From: Pseudomonadota bacterium
Lineage (GTDB): Bacteria; Pseudomonadota; Alphaproteobacteria; Acetobacterales; Acetobacteraceae
Direction: 5' to 3'
Assembly (NCBI GenBank): GCA_021808185.1
Contig: JAKBCB010000059.1
Location: forward strand, 1-12,459
DNA: 12,459 bases
The position numbers and the translations under genes were made by a program. Below the pieces are notes generated by a model that searched no databases, was not told the DNA's origin, and worked only from the letters and a program-made list of their open reading frames with translations. Below are positions 1 to 7,803 of the stretch, one piece after another; position 1 is the first letter of the stretch; each line of letters starts with the position of its first letter.

Positions 1-1269
1 GTACTGGCCGATGCCGGTATGCGACGCCCAGGCGGCCTCCAGGATCGCATCCTTCGAGAAGTAGCCGGCGAACGGAAACACACCGCCCAGCGCCAGATTG
101 CCGACCCACATCATCGCGTAGGTCACCGGGATCATGCGCCAGATCCCGCCCATCCGGCGCATGTCCTGCTCGTCCGACATCGCGTGGATCACCGATCCGG
201 CGGTCAGGAACAGCAGCGCCTTGAAGAAGGCGTGCGTCAGCAGATGGAAGATCGACGCCTGATACGCCCCGACCCCGGCGGCGACGAACATGTAGCCGAG
301 CTGCGAGCAGGTCGAATAGGCGATCACCCGCTTGATGTCGTTCTGCGTGCAGCCGACGGTGGCCGCGAACAGCGCGGTGGTGGCGCCGATGAAGGTGATG
401 AAGGACAGCGCACCCGGCGCATAGTCCAACACCGGAGAGAACCGCGCCATCAGGAACACGCCGGCCGTCACCATCGTCGCCGCGTGGATCAGCGCCGACA
501 CCGGCGTCGGCCCTTCCATGGCATCGGGAAGCCAGACATGCAGCCCGATCTGCGCCGATTTCCCCATCGCGCCGAAGAACAGCAGGACGCCGATCACTTC
601 GTAAGCGCGCCAGGTGTGGCCGAGCACATGGTAGGTCGCATCCATGTGGGTCTGCACCGCGCCGAACACGGTGCCGAAATCGATCGCGCCGAATTGCAGG
701 AACACCAGCGCGATGCCGAGCGCGAAACCCAGATCGCCGACACGGTTGACGATGAACGCCTTCATCGCCGCCGCACCCGCGCTCGGCCGGTAATACCAAT
801 AGCCGATCAGCAGATAGGACGCGAGGCCGACCCCCTCCCACCCGAAGAACAGTTGCAGCAGGTTGTCGGCAGAGACCAGCATCAGCATGGCGAAGCTGAA
901 CAGGCTGAGATAGCTGAAGAACCGCCAGATCGTATGGTTCTCGTCATGCGCCATGTAGCCGACGCTGTAGATGTGGATCAGCGTCGCGACCGTTGTCACC
1001 ATCGCCACCATGACCGCGGACAGCGTGTCGTAGCGCAACGCCCATTCGGCATGGAACGACCCGGCGGAGATCCAGTTGCCGATCGGCACGACGCCGGTGG
1101 GGGCGCCGACATAGACAAGCTGCACGAAGGCGGCGACACCGCAGACCGAGGCCAGCACCATGCAGATGATGGTGACGGCCTGCGCCGCACGGTCGCCGAT
1201 TGCCTTGCCGAACAGCCCGGCAACGGCGGAGCCGAACAGGGGCGCGAAGATCGCGACGGCGTAGAGCAT
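1..1269 (-). CDS. nuoL: NADH-quinone oxidoreductase subunit L, N-terminal part (cut by window edge)
   Basis: Antiporter-like membrane subunit of complex I, which takes part in proton pumping at the distal end of the membrane arm. Translating the minus strand from the ATG at 1269 gives 423 codons with no stop before the window edge; a full NuoL usually has over 600 residues. The start MLYAVAIFAP and many hydrophobic segments are visible. Residues known to matter in the family appear in expected contexts: E144 in GWEGVGLASYLL, D179 in NRVGDLG, K237 in GKSAQIGLHVW, H262 in LIHAATMVTAG, H342/H346 and K350 in HLLTHAFFKALLF, and K406 in YFSKD. The ATG lies 6 nt after the nuoK stop, and AAGGG within the last nuoK codons can serve as ribosome binding site. 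The truncation comes from the window, not a mutation. nuoM and nuoN are expected beyond the left edge. Confidence 0.96.
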   Translation of the reverse strand, partial: MLYAVAIFAPLFGSAVAGLFGKAIGDRAAQAVTIICMVLASVCGVAAFVQLVYVGAPTGVVPIGNWISAGSFHAEWALRYDTLSAVMVAMVTTVATLIHIYSVGYMAHDENHTIWRFFSYLSLFSFAMLMLVSADNLLQLFFGWEGVGLASYLLIGYWYYRPSAGAAAMKAFIVNRVGDLGFALGIALVFLQFGAIDFGTVFGAVQTHMDATYHVLGHTWRAYEVIGVLLFFGAMGKSAQIGLHVWLPDAMEGPTPVSALIHAATMVTAGVFLMARFSPVLDYAPGALSFITFIGATTALFAATVGCTQNDIKRVIAYSTCSQLGYMFVAAGVGAYQASIFHLLTHAFFKALLFLTAGSVIHAMSDEQDMRRMGGIWRMIPVTYAMMWVGNLALGGVFPFAGYFSKDAILEAAWASHTGIGQY

Positions 1270-1275
1270 CCTGCG

Positions 1276-1587
1276 TCAGCCCTTCATCAGGTTCACGTCC
1301 TCGACCTGGATCGAGCCGCGATTGCGGAAATAGATCACCACGATGGCCAGCCCGATCGCGGCCTCCGCCGCCGCGACGGTCAGGGTGAACATCACGAACA
1401 CCTGCCCGACCATGTCCTGCAGCATCGCCGAGAAGGCGACCAGATTGATGTTCGCCGCGAGCAGGATCAGCTCGATCGACATCAGCATGATGATGACGTT
1501 CTTGCGGTTGAGGAAGATACCGAACACGCCAAGCACCAGCAGCATGGCCGCGACGACGAGGTAATGCGTGATCCCGACCGGCAGCAT
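1276..1587 (-). CDS. nuoK: NADH-quinone oxidoreductase subunit K
   Basis: Small membrane subunit of complex I (ND4L homologue) that contributes two buried glutamates to the proton path. The product has 103 residues, the usual family length, with three hydrophobic helices. The two key acidic residues are present: E39 in MSIELILLAAN and E75 in AAAEAAIGLA, matching Glu36 and Glu72 of E. coli with a three-residue offset. The sequence IYFRNRGSIQVEDVNLMKG forms the C-terminal tail. The ATG is 3 nt after the nuoJ stop; GAAGGG in the last nuoJ codons is the likely ribosome binding site. The final codons AAG GGC in turn give an AAGGG for nuoL, which starts 6 nt after the TGA. Nothing is broken or unusual. 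Confidence 0.97.
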   Translation of the reverse strand: MLPVGITHYLVVAAMLLVLGVFGIFLNRKNVIIMLMSIELILLAANINLVAFSAMLQDMVGQVFVMFTLTVAAAEAAIGLAIVVIYFRNRGSIQVEDVNLMKG

Positions 1588-1590
1588 CGT

Positions 1591-2289
1591 TCAGTGCCCT
1601 TCATGATGCAGGGGAACGGCGGCAGCCTCATCCGGCGATGCCTCGTCCGGCTCGGCGACGATCGGGCGGCGAATGCCGAGGCTGCCGATGCCGGCGCCAA
1701 GCGGTGCGTCGATCAGTTCCAGCGTCTCGCGCGGGGTGCGCGCCGTCTGCACCAGGATGTTCTGCCGCCGCGACCCCTGGCGCCCGCGCAGCGTCAGCAC
1801 GATTGCGCCGATCATCGCCACCAGCAGCACCAGCCCCGCCGTCTGGAACAGGAAGATGTAGTCGGTATAGAGCAGATTGCCGAGCTGCGCGGTGTTCTGC
1901 ATCGCCGGTGCCGTCGGTGCGTAGCGCAGGGCCGATGCCTGCGGTGCCAGCCGCCAGCCGCCCAGCACGATGCCCAGCTCCACCAGCAGCACGACGCCGA
2001 CCGCCAGCCCGACCGGCAGATAGCGCTGGAACCCGGATCGCAGCCCGGCGAAGTCGATGTCCAGCATCATCACGACGAACAGGAACAGCACGGCGACCGC
2101 GCCGACATAGACGATGACCAGGATCATCGCCAGAAACTCCGCACCCGCCAGCAGGAACAGACCCGCCGCGTTGAAGAAGGCGAGGATCAGGAACAGCACG
2201 GAATGCACCGGATTGCGGGCGCTGACCACCATTGCCGCGGAAAAAAGCAGGATGGCGGCAAGGATGTAGAAGGTGATGGCGGCGATCAT
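1591..2289 (-). CDS. nuoJ: NADH-quinone oxidoreductase subunit J
   Basis: Membrane subunit of complex I (ND6 homologue). The product has 232 residues. It starts MIAAITFYILAAILLF and has about five hydrophobic segments. The conserved third helix carries E51 in AGAEFLAMILVIVYVG and Y61 in the YVGAVAVLFLFVVMML stretch; the π-bulge of this helix is linked to proton transfer in known structures. Residues 140-168 (LYTDYIFLFQTAGLVLLVAM) form the last helix. A polar tail of about 60 residues follows and ends in PLHHEGH. The frame is open upstream to 2445, but that extension would overlap nuoI and is Arg/Ser/Trp-rich nonsense, so I chose the ATG at 2289. AAGGG, partly formed by the nuoI TAA stop, lies 7 nt before it. 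The gap from nuoI is 10 nt, the largest inside the cluster. Confidence 0.95.
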   Translation of the reverse strand: MIAAITFYILAAILLFSAAMVVSARNPVHSVLFLILAFFNAAGLFLLAGAEFLAMILVIVYVGAVAVLFLFVVMMLDIDFAGLRSGFQRYLPVGLAVGVVLLVELGIVLGGWRLAPQASALRYAPTAPAMQNTAQLGNLLYTDYIFLFQTAGLVLLVAMIGAIVLTLRGRQGSRRQNILVQTARTPRETLELIDAPLGAGIGSLGIRRPIVAEPDEASPDEAAAVPLHHEGH

Positions 2290-2299
2290 CTGGGGACCC

Positions 2300-2788
2300 T
2301 TACCGGTACGGCGAATCCAGTTCCAGCCGCCGCGCCAGCTCCGGCTCCCACCGGTCGCCGTTGGCCAGCAGCTTCGCCTTGTCGTACAGCAGCTCCTCCC
2401 GCGTTTCGGTCGCGAACTCGAAATTCGGTCCCTCGACGATGGCATCGACCGGGCAGGCCTCTTCGCACAGGCCGCAGTAGATGCACTTGGTCATGTCGAT
2501 GTCATAGCGCGTGGTCCGGCGGGACCCGTCTTCGCGCGGCTCTGCCTCGATGGTGATGGCCAGCGCCGGGCAGATCGCTTCGCACAGCTTGCATGCGATG
2601 CACCGCTCCTCCCCGTTCGGGTAGCGGCGCAGCGCATGCTCACCGCGGAAACGGGGGCTCAGCGGACCCTTCTCATAGGGGTAGTTGATGGTCACTTTGC
2701 GGCGGAAGAAATAGCGCAGCGTCAGCCCCATGCCGGCGAGCAGTTCGGTCAGCAGCAGGCTGCGGGCGGTGCGATCGAGCAGGGCCAT
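2300..2788 (-). CDS. nuoI: NADH-quinone oxidoreductase subunit I (2x[4Fe-4S] ferredoxin-like)
   Basis: Peripheral-arm subunit of complex I (TYKY homologue) that carries tetranuclear clusters N6a and N6b and passes electrons towards N2 in NuoB. The product has 162 residues, the usual alphaproteobacterial length. The N-terminus (LLLTELLAGMGLTLRYFF) is an amphipathic membrane-docking helix. Two complete CxxCxxCxxxC motifs are present: C63, C66, C69, C73 in CIACKLCEAICP, and C102, C105, C108, C112 in CIYCGLCEEACPVDAI. These are followed by the family-typical EGPNFEFATETREELLYDK. The ATG lies 3 nt after the nuoH TGA. A strong AAGGAG, formed by the last nuoH codons, sits 8 nt upstream and supports this start. 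Confidence 0.97.
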   Translation of the reverse strand: MALLDRTARSLLLTELLAGMGLTLRYFFRRKVTINYPYEKGPLSPRFRGEHALRRYPNGEERCIACKLCEAICPALAITIEAEPREDGSRRTTRYDIDMTKCIYCGLCEEACPVDAIVEGPNFEFATETREELLYDKAKLLANGDRWEPELARRLELDSPYR

Positions 2789-2791
2789 GCG

Positions 2792-3808
2792 TCACGCTCC
2801 TTGCGGCAGCCAGCCGAACAGCATCAGCGCGCCGGCGGTTATGATGAGCCACAGCAGCGACAGCGGCAGGAACACCTTCCAGCCCAGCCGCATGAGCTGG
2901 TCGTAGCGGTAGCGCGGGAAGGTCGCGCGCACCCAGATGAACACGAACAGGCAGAAACAGACCTTCAGGATGAACCAGATCGGCCCCGGCAGCCAGATGA
3001 ACGGCGCGACGCCGAACGGCGCCAGCCAGCCGCCGAGAAACAGGATCGTGGTCATCCCGCTCATCAGGATCATGTTCGTGTATTCGCCGAGGAAGAACAG
3101 CGCGAACGCCATCGCGCTGTACTCGACGAAGAAGCCGGCGACGATCTCGCTCTCGCCTTCCGGCAAGTCGAACGGGGAACGATTGGTTTCCGCCAGGCCC
3201 GAGATGAAGAACACCACGAACATCGGCAGCAGCGGGATGCAGAACCAGACATGCCGCTGCGCCAGCACGATGTCGTTCAGGTTGAGGCTGCCGACGCACA
3301 GCAGCACGCTGACCATGACGAATCCGATCGAGACCTCGTACGACACCATCTGCGCCGCGCTGCGCAGCGCGCCGAGAAAGGCGCATTTCGAATTGCTGGC
3401 CCAGCCGGCGATGATGATGCCGTAGACGCCGAGCGAGGAGATTGCGAACAGATACAGCACGCCGACATTGATGTCGGCGATCGCCCAGCCGTCGTTCACC
3501 GGGATCACCGCCCAGGCGATGACAGCCAGCCCGAAGGTCAGCATCGGCGCCATCAGGAACAACACGCGGTTGGCGCCGGTCGGGATGATGGTTTCCTTGA
3601 ACACCATCTTGATGGCGTCGGCGAACGGCTGGAACAGACCGAACGGGCCGACCACGTTCGGCCCGCGCCGCAACTGCATCGCCGCCAGCACCTTGCGCTC
3701 CGCAAGCGTCAGATAGGCCATCATCACCAGCACCGGGACGATGATCGCCAGCGCCTCCAGCACTGTCAGCACGGTGATGCCGAGCGGAGTGGCGAAGAAT
3801 CCAGCCAT
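2792..3808 (-). CDS. nuoH: NADH-quinone oxidoreductase subunit H
   Basis: Membrane subunit of complex I (ND1 homologue) that builds much of the quinone-binding chamber together with NuoB and NuoD and starts the proton channel. The product has 338 residues with about eight hydrophobic helices, the normal length. Hallmark segments are present: LTLAERKVLAAMQLRRGP (residues 33-50), PNVVGPFGLFQPFADAIK around residues 50-67, and AETNRSPFDLPEGESE (206-221), the loop lining the quinone cavity, followed by VAGFFVEYSAMAFALFF. The ATG at 3808 is 3 nt after the nuoG TAG, and GGAG spanning the last nuoG codon lies 6-7 nt upstream. Its own last codons (CAA GGA GCG) supply the ribosome binding site for nuoI. 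Confidence 0.97.
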   Translation of the reverse strand: MAGFFATPLGITVLTVLEALAIIVPVLVMMAYLTLAERKVLAAMQLRRGPNVVGPFGLFQPFADAIKMVFKETIIPTGANRVLFLMAPMLTFGLAVIAWAVIPVNDGWAIADINVGVLYLFAISSLGVYGIIIAGWASNSKCAFLGALRSAAQMVSYEVSIGFVMVSVLLCVGSLNLNDIVLAQRHVWFCIPLLPMFVVFFISGLAETNRSPFDLPEGESEIVAGFFVEYSAMAFALFFLGEYTNMILMSGMTTILFLGGWLAPFGVAPFIWLPGPIWFILKVCFCLFVFIWVRATFPRYRYDQLMRLGWKVFLPLSLLWLIITAGALMLFGWLPQGA

Positions 3809-3811
3809 CGT

Positions 3812-5866
3812 CTACTCCGCCGCTACGGCCGCGACGGGCCGGTAGGTCGTGGTGCATTCCGCCATCGTCGGAGACGCGCGGCTGATCGGATCGGTCTGGT
3901 AGTAGCTTTCGATCGGCAGCGCAAACGCCGCATCGCCGACGGCGGCCGGATCGCCCGCCGGCCCGGCCGGATCGGAAATGCCGAAGCGCGGGGAGGCGTC
4001 AAGCCGTGCAAACACCGGGTTGATCTGTTCCAGCCGCGCGCGCAGCGCCTCGATCGTGTCATAGGGCAGCCGGCGGCCGATCCGGTCGCTGAACGCGCGC
4101 AGGATCTTCCAGTCCTCGCGCGCCTGCCCGGGCGGATAGGTGGCGAAGAACCCGCGCTGCACGCGGCCTTCGGTGTTGACGTAGGTGCCGTTCTTCTCGG
4201 TATAGGCCGCACCCGGCAGGATCACGTCGGCGCGCGACGCACCGCGGTCGCCGTGATGGCCCTGGTAGATCACGAAGGTGTTCCGCCCGATCCGCTCCGG
4301 CGCGATTTCATCGGCGCCGAGCAGCCACAACACCTCCACGCCGCCGTCCAGCATGCCGGCGAGCGGCTTGCCGCGCGGCCCGGGAAGGAAGCCGAGATCC
4401 ATTCCGCCGACCCGCGCCGCGGCGGTGTGCAGGACGTTGAACCCGTGCCAGTCGCCGGTCAGCATGCCGTGATCCGTCGCCACGCGCCATGCCGCCGCCA
4501 GGATCGCCGCACCATCCGGCCGCCGCAGCGCCCCCTGCCCCAGCACCAGCATCGGCCGCTTCGCGTCCCGCAGCAGACCGGCCGCGTCCCCCAGATCGTT
4601 CAGCAGGCGCGGCGTGTTGCCGAGCCAGCGGACGTCATAGGTGAGCGGCACCTCGGGCCCGATGCCGAGGATCGGCATATGCGCGCCGGTCGCCAGCCAC
4701 CGCTTGCGGATGCGCGCATTGATCAGCGGCGCCTCGTGGCGGGGATTGGTGCCCACCAGCAGGATCGCATCCGCTTCCTCGATGCCGGCGATCGTGGTGT
4801 TGAACAGGTAGAAGTCCCGCCGCGAAGCATCCAGCGCGGCACCGTCCTGCCGGCAGTCGAGATTCTGCGAACCGAGCGTCGCCATCAGGTCGCGCAGCGC
4901 CAGCATGCTCTCCGCATCGCACAGGTCGCCGGCGACGGCGCCGATGCGGTCGCCGTGCACGCCGTCGATCCGCGCGGCGATGGCATCGAACGCCTCCGCC
5001 CAGCTCGCGCGATGCAGTTTGCCGTCGCGCCGCACCCAGCAGGAATCGAGCCGCTTGCGCCGCAGCCCGTCGATCGCGAAGCGGGACTTGTCGCCCAGCC
5101 ACTCCTCGTTCACGTCGTCATTGACCCGCGGCAGGATGCGCAGCACTTCCGGCCCGCGCGCATCGATACGGATGTTCGCGCCAGTCGCGTCCAGCACATC
5201 GATGCTGTCGGTCTTGCGCAGCTCCCACGGCCGCGCGACGAACGCATAGGGTTTGGAGGTCAGCGCCCCGACCGGGCAGATGTCGATCAGGTTGCCGGAC
5301 AGTTCGCTGGTCAGCGCGTGCTCGATATAGGTGCCGACCTCCATGCTCTCGCCGCGCGCGGTGGCGCCAAGCTCGGGCGTGCCGGCAACCTCGGCGGCGA
5401 AGCGGATGCAGCGCGTGCAATGGATGCACCGCGTCATCACCGTCTTGACCAGCGGGCCGAGATACTTGTCCTTCACCGCGCGCTTGTTCTCGCCGTAGCG
5501 CGTGTGGTCCATGCCGTAGCCGACCGCCTGGTCCTGCAGATCGCATTCGCCGCCCTGGTCGCAGATCGGGCAGTCCAGCGGATGGTTGATCAGCAAGAAT
5601 TCCATCACGCCGCGCCGCGCCGCGCGCACCATCGGGCTGTCGGTGTGCACCACCATGCCGTCGGCCACCGGATAGGAGCAGGAGGAGATCGGCTTCGGCG
5701 GCGCCTTCTCGATCTCGACGAGGCACATGCGGCAGTTGCCGGCGACCGACAGGCGCTCGTGGTAGCAGAAGCGCGGAATCTCCTTGCCGGCCAGTTCGCA
5801 GGCCTGCAGCACGTTCGATCCGGCAGGAACCTCGACGGTGATGCCGTCCACTGTCACTTTCGGCAT
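3812..5866 (-). CDS. nuoG: NADH-quinone oxidoreductase subunit G (75-kDa-type Fe-S subunit)
   Basis: Iron-sulfur subunit of the NADH-oxidising module of complex I, carrying N1b, N5 and N4. The product has 684 residues from the ATG at 5866. N1b ([2Fe-2S]) ligands are C34, C45, C48 and C63. N5 ligands are H95, C99, C102 and C108 in HPLDCPICDQGGECDLQD. N4 ligands are C147, C150, C153 in CIHCTRC and C197 in DICPVGALTSKPYAF. The rest (about 225-600) is the inactive molybdopterin-oxidoreductase-like domain, with LLVGTNPRHEAPLINARIRK as a recognisable segment. I see no extra CxxCxxxC motif for N7, so it is of the shorter mitochondrial/alphaproteobacterial type, not the roughly 900-residue E. coli type. 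An in-frame codon at 5884 would overlap nuoF by more; the GGAG seven nt before 5866 favours the later start. It ends in Ala-Glu-stop. Confidence 0.97.
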   Translation of the reverse strand: MPKVTVDGITVEVPAGSNVLQACELAGKEIPRFCYHERLSVAGNCRMCLVEIEKAPPKPISSCSYPVADGMVVHTDSPMVRAARRGVMEFLLINHPLDCPICDQGGECDLQDQAVGYGMDHTRYGENKRAVKDKYLGPLVKTVMTRCIHCTRCIRFAAEVAGTPELGATARGESMEVGTYIEHALTSELSGNLIDICPVGALTSKPYAFVARPWELRKTDSIDVLDATGANIRIDARGPEVLRILPRVNDDVNEEWLGDKSRFAIDGLRRKRLDSCWVRRDGKLHRASWAEAFDAIAARIDGVHGDRIGAVAGDLCDAESMLALRDLMATLGSQNLDCRQDGAALDASRRDFYLFNTTIAGIEEADAILLVGTNPRHEAPLINARIRKRWLATGAHMPILGIGPEVPLTYDVRWLGNTPRLLNDLGDAAGLLRDAKRPMLVLGQGALRRPDGAAILAAAWRVATDHGMLTGDWHGFNVLHTAAARVGGMDLGFLPGPRGKPLAGMLDGGVEVLWLLGADEIAPERIGRNTFVIYQGHHGDRGASRADVILPGAAYTEKNGTYVNTEGRVQRGFFATYPPGQAREDWKILRAFSDRIGRRLPYDTIEALRARLEQINPVFARLDASPRFGISDPAGPAGDPAAVGDAAFALPIESYYQTDPISRASPTMAECTTTYRPVAAVAAE

Positions 5867-5870
5867 CGGA

Positions 5871-7175
5871 CTACTCCGCGGCAAGCGGCAGCGGACGCGC
5901 GGCGCGGCCGGCCTTGTACTGGGCGATACGGTCCTCGATGACCGGTCGGAAATGCCGGATCAAGCCTTGGATCGGCCACGCCGCGGCATCGCCGAGGGCG
6001 CAGATCGTGTGTCCCTCCACCTGCCGCGTCACCTGCTCCAGCGTGTCGATCTCCTCCGGCTCGGCGCGGCCCTGCACCATGCGGTTCATCACCCGCATCA
6101 TCCAGCCGGTGCCTTCCCGGCAGGGCGTGCACTGCCCGCAGCTTTCGTGCTTGTAGAACTGGGAAAGCCGCGCGATCGCCCGGATGATATCGGTGGACCG
6201 GTCCATCACGATCACCGCCGCCGTGCCCAGCCCGCTCCGCACGTCGCGCAAACTGTCGAAGTCCATCAGGACGGTGTCGCAGACGGATTTCGGAATGACC
6301 GGCACCGAGGCACCGCCGGGAATCACCGCGAGCAGATTGTCCCACCCGCCGCGCACGCCGCCGGCATAGCGGTCGATCAGTTCGCGCAGCGGGATGCCGA
6401 GTTCCTCCTCGACATTGCAGGGCTTGTTCACGTGGCCGGAGATGCAGAACAGCTTCGTGCCGGTGTTTTTCGGCCGGCCGAGTGCCGAGAACCACGCCGG
6501 GCCGCGCCGCAGGATGGTCGGTGCGACGGCGATGCTCTCAACATTGTTCACCGTGCTCGGGCAGCCGTACAGCCCGACCGCCGCCGGGAACGGCGGCTTC
6601 AGCCGCGGCATTCCCTTCTTGCCTTCGAGGCTTTCGAGCAGCGCAGTTTCCTCGCCGCAGATATAGGCGCCGGCGCCGCGATGCAGATAGAGGTCGAAAT
6701 CCCAGCCAGATCCGCAGGCATTCCGGCCGATCAGCCCGGCCGCATAGGCCTGGTCGATCGCCGCCTGCAGCCGCTTCGCCTCGGCCGCGAATTCGCCGCG
6801 GATGTAGATGTAGCAGGCGTGCGCGCGCATCGCGAAGGATGCGATCAGGCAGCCTTCCACCAGCTTGTGCGGGTCGTTGCGCAGGATGTCCCGGTCCTTG
6901 CAGGTGCCCGGCTCGCTCTCGTCGGCATTGACGATGAGGTAGTGCGGCCGGTCGCCGACCTGCTTGGGCATGAACGACCACTTCATGCCGGTCGGGAACC
7001 CGGCGCCGCCGCGGCCGCGCAGGCCGGACGACTTCATCTCCTCGACGATCGCGTCCGGCCCGCGGGCCAGGATCGCCGCCGTGCCGTCCCAGTCGCCGCG
7101 CGCGCGCGCGCCGTCCAGCCCCCAGTCGTGCAGGCCATAGAGATTGGTGAAGATGCGGTCGCGGTCGCTCAGCAT
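5871..7175 (-). CDS. nuoF: NADH-quinone oxidoreductase subunit F (NADH/FMN-binding)
   Basis: Catalytic subunit that oxidises NADH through FMN and passes electrons to cluster N3. The product has 434 residues, typical of the 51-kDa family. Visible motifs are the FMN/NADH glycine-rich loop GLRGRGGAGFPTGMKW (51-66), NADESEPGTCKDRDI (83-97), the GAYICGEETALLESLEGK segment (169-186), and the N3 ligands C346, C349, C352 in ESCGQCTPCREGTGW with C392 in HTICALGD. The frame is open upstream to 7292, but this region is Arg-rich and overlaps nuoE. The ATG at 7175 begins the normal MLSDRDRIFTNLYG start, and GGAG from the last nuoE codon lies 7 nt upstream. The gap to the nuoE stop is 4 nt. It ends in Ala-Glu-stop like nuoE and nuoG. 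Confidence 0.97.
   Translation of the reverse strand: MLSDRDRIFTNLYGLHDWGLDGARARGDWDGTAAILARGPDAIVEEMKSSGLRGRGGAGFPTGMKWSFMPKQVGDRPHYLIVNADESEPGTCKDRDILRNDPHKLVEGCLIASFAMRAHACYIYIRGEFAAEAKRLQAAIDQAYAAGLIGRNACGSGWDFDLYLHRGAGAYICGEETALLESLEGKKGMPRLKPPFPAAVGLYGCPSTVNNVESIAVAPTILRRGPAWFSALGRPKNTGTKLFCISGHVNKPCNVEEELGIPLRELIDRYAGGVRGGWDNLLAVIPGGASVPVIPKSVCDTVLMDFDSLRDVRSGLGTAAVIVMDRSTDIIRAIARLSQFYKHESCGQCTPCREGTGWMMRVMNRMVQGRAEPEEIDTLEQVTRQVEGHTICALGDAAAWPIQGLIRHFRPVIEDRIAQYKAGRAARPLPLAAE
5874..5877 (-). promoter_or_regulatory. Ribosome binding site of nuoG inside the nuoF end
   Basis: GGAG on the minus strand, made of the last sense codon (GAG) of nuoF and the base before it, 7 nt from the nuoG ATG at 5866. 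It excludes the possible earlier start at 5884, because it would then lie inside the gene. Confidence 0.75.
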
Positions 7176-7179
7176 CGGA

Positions 7180-7800
7180 TCACTCCGCCACCGTCGGTTC
7201 GAGCAGCGTCGTCGGGCCGCCTTCGGGCGCCGAGCCCTGGCGCCCGGCCATGGAGCCGGCCGGCGGACGCTCGCCGCGGCGCAGCGCGGCAAGCAGCGCC
7301 TCCGTGCGGGCGGCGTCCATGTCCTCGTAGAAATCGTCGTCCACCTGCAGGATCGGCGCGTTCACGCAGGCGCCGACGCATTCGACCTCGGTCATGGTGA
7401 ACATCCCGTCGGCGCTGGTCTCGCCCCATGCCTTGATCCCGGTCGCCTTGCGGCACGCTGCCGTCACCTCGTCCGAACCGCGCAGCCAGCACGGCGTCGT
7501 CGTGCACACCTGCAGGTGGAACTTGCCGATCGGGCGGGTGTTGAACATCAGGTAGAAGGTCGCGACCTCGTAGACACGGATCGGCGGCATCCCGAGCCGT
7601 GCCGCCACCGCGTCCATGGCAACGCGCGGCACCCACGCGCTGCCGGTGCTGCGCTTCATCTGCGCCTGCACCACATACAGCAGCGGGATCACCGCGCTCG
7701 CCTGTCGGCCCGGCGGGTATTTCGCCAGATGCGTCGCGATCTCCGCCTCGCTCTCGGCGTCGAACGCGAAATGCACCGGCTGCTCGATTTCCTCGGCCAT
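7180..7800 (-). CDS. nuoE: NADH-quinone oxidoreductase subunit E ([2Fe-2S] N1a)
   Basis: 24-kDa-type thioredoxin-fold subunit that pairs with NuoF in the NADH-oxidising module and carries the off-path cluster N1a. The product has 206 residues. An N-terminal helical part (to about residue 80, ending PPIRVYEVATFYLMFN) precedes the cluster domain. The four ligands are C99 and C104 in CTTTPCWLRGS and C141 and C145 in VECVGACVNAPI. A flexible C-terminal tail of about 35 residues (RPPAGSMAGRQGSAPEGG, then TTLLEPTVAE) resembles tails in other alphaproteobacterial NuoE proteins as I recall them. The ATG is 3 nt after the nuoD TAG with a modest ACAGG ribosome binding site that runs into that stop. The terminal GAG codon forms the GGAG used by nuoF. 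Confidence 0.96.
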   Translation of the reverse strand: MAEEIEQPVHFAFDAESEAEIATHLAKYPPGRQASAVIPLLYVVQAQMKRSTGSAWVPRVAMDAVAARLGMPPIRVYEVATFYLMFNTRPIGKFHLQVCTTTPCWLRGSDEVTAACRKATGIKAWGETSADGMFTMTEVECVGACVNAPILQVDDDFYEDMDAARTEALLAALRRGERPPAGSMAGRQGSAPEGGPTTLLEPTVAE

Positions 7801-7803
7801 GCG

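Noticed and set aside
1..1269. nuoL as a pseudogene because of its missing end
   Set aside because: The frame is open to the first base of the window and keeps all key residues; the loss is only the window edge.
19..2556. 845-codon open frame on the plus strand
   Set aside because: Antisense to nuoL, nuoK, nuoJ and nuoI, which are all clearly real. The product is a low-complexity mix of Arg, His, Gln and Asp, as expected when GC-rich genes are read backwards, and it crosses several gene boundaries.
2673..3857. 394-codon minus-strand frame overlapping nuoH
   Set aside because: Out-of-frame reading of nuoH; Arg/His/Asp-rich with no membrane helices, while the nuoH frame itself is complete and conserved.
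2273..5941. 1222-codon open frame on the plus strand
   Set aside because: Antisense to nuoI, nuoH and nuoG. It has the same Arg/His/Gln/Asp-rich composition and no recognisable domain. Its length is striking but follows from high GC at third codon positions in the opposite genes.
7097..7111. 15-nt alternating CG tract, possible Z-DNA or slippage site
   Set aside because: It encodes the Gly-Ala-Arg-Ala-Arg-Gly stretch near the NuoF N-terminus that I recall as common in the family, so it is explained by coding.
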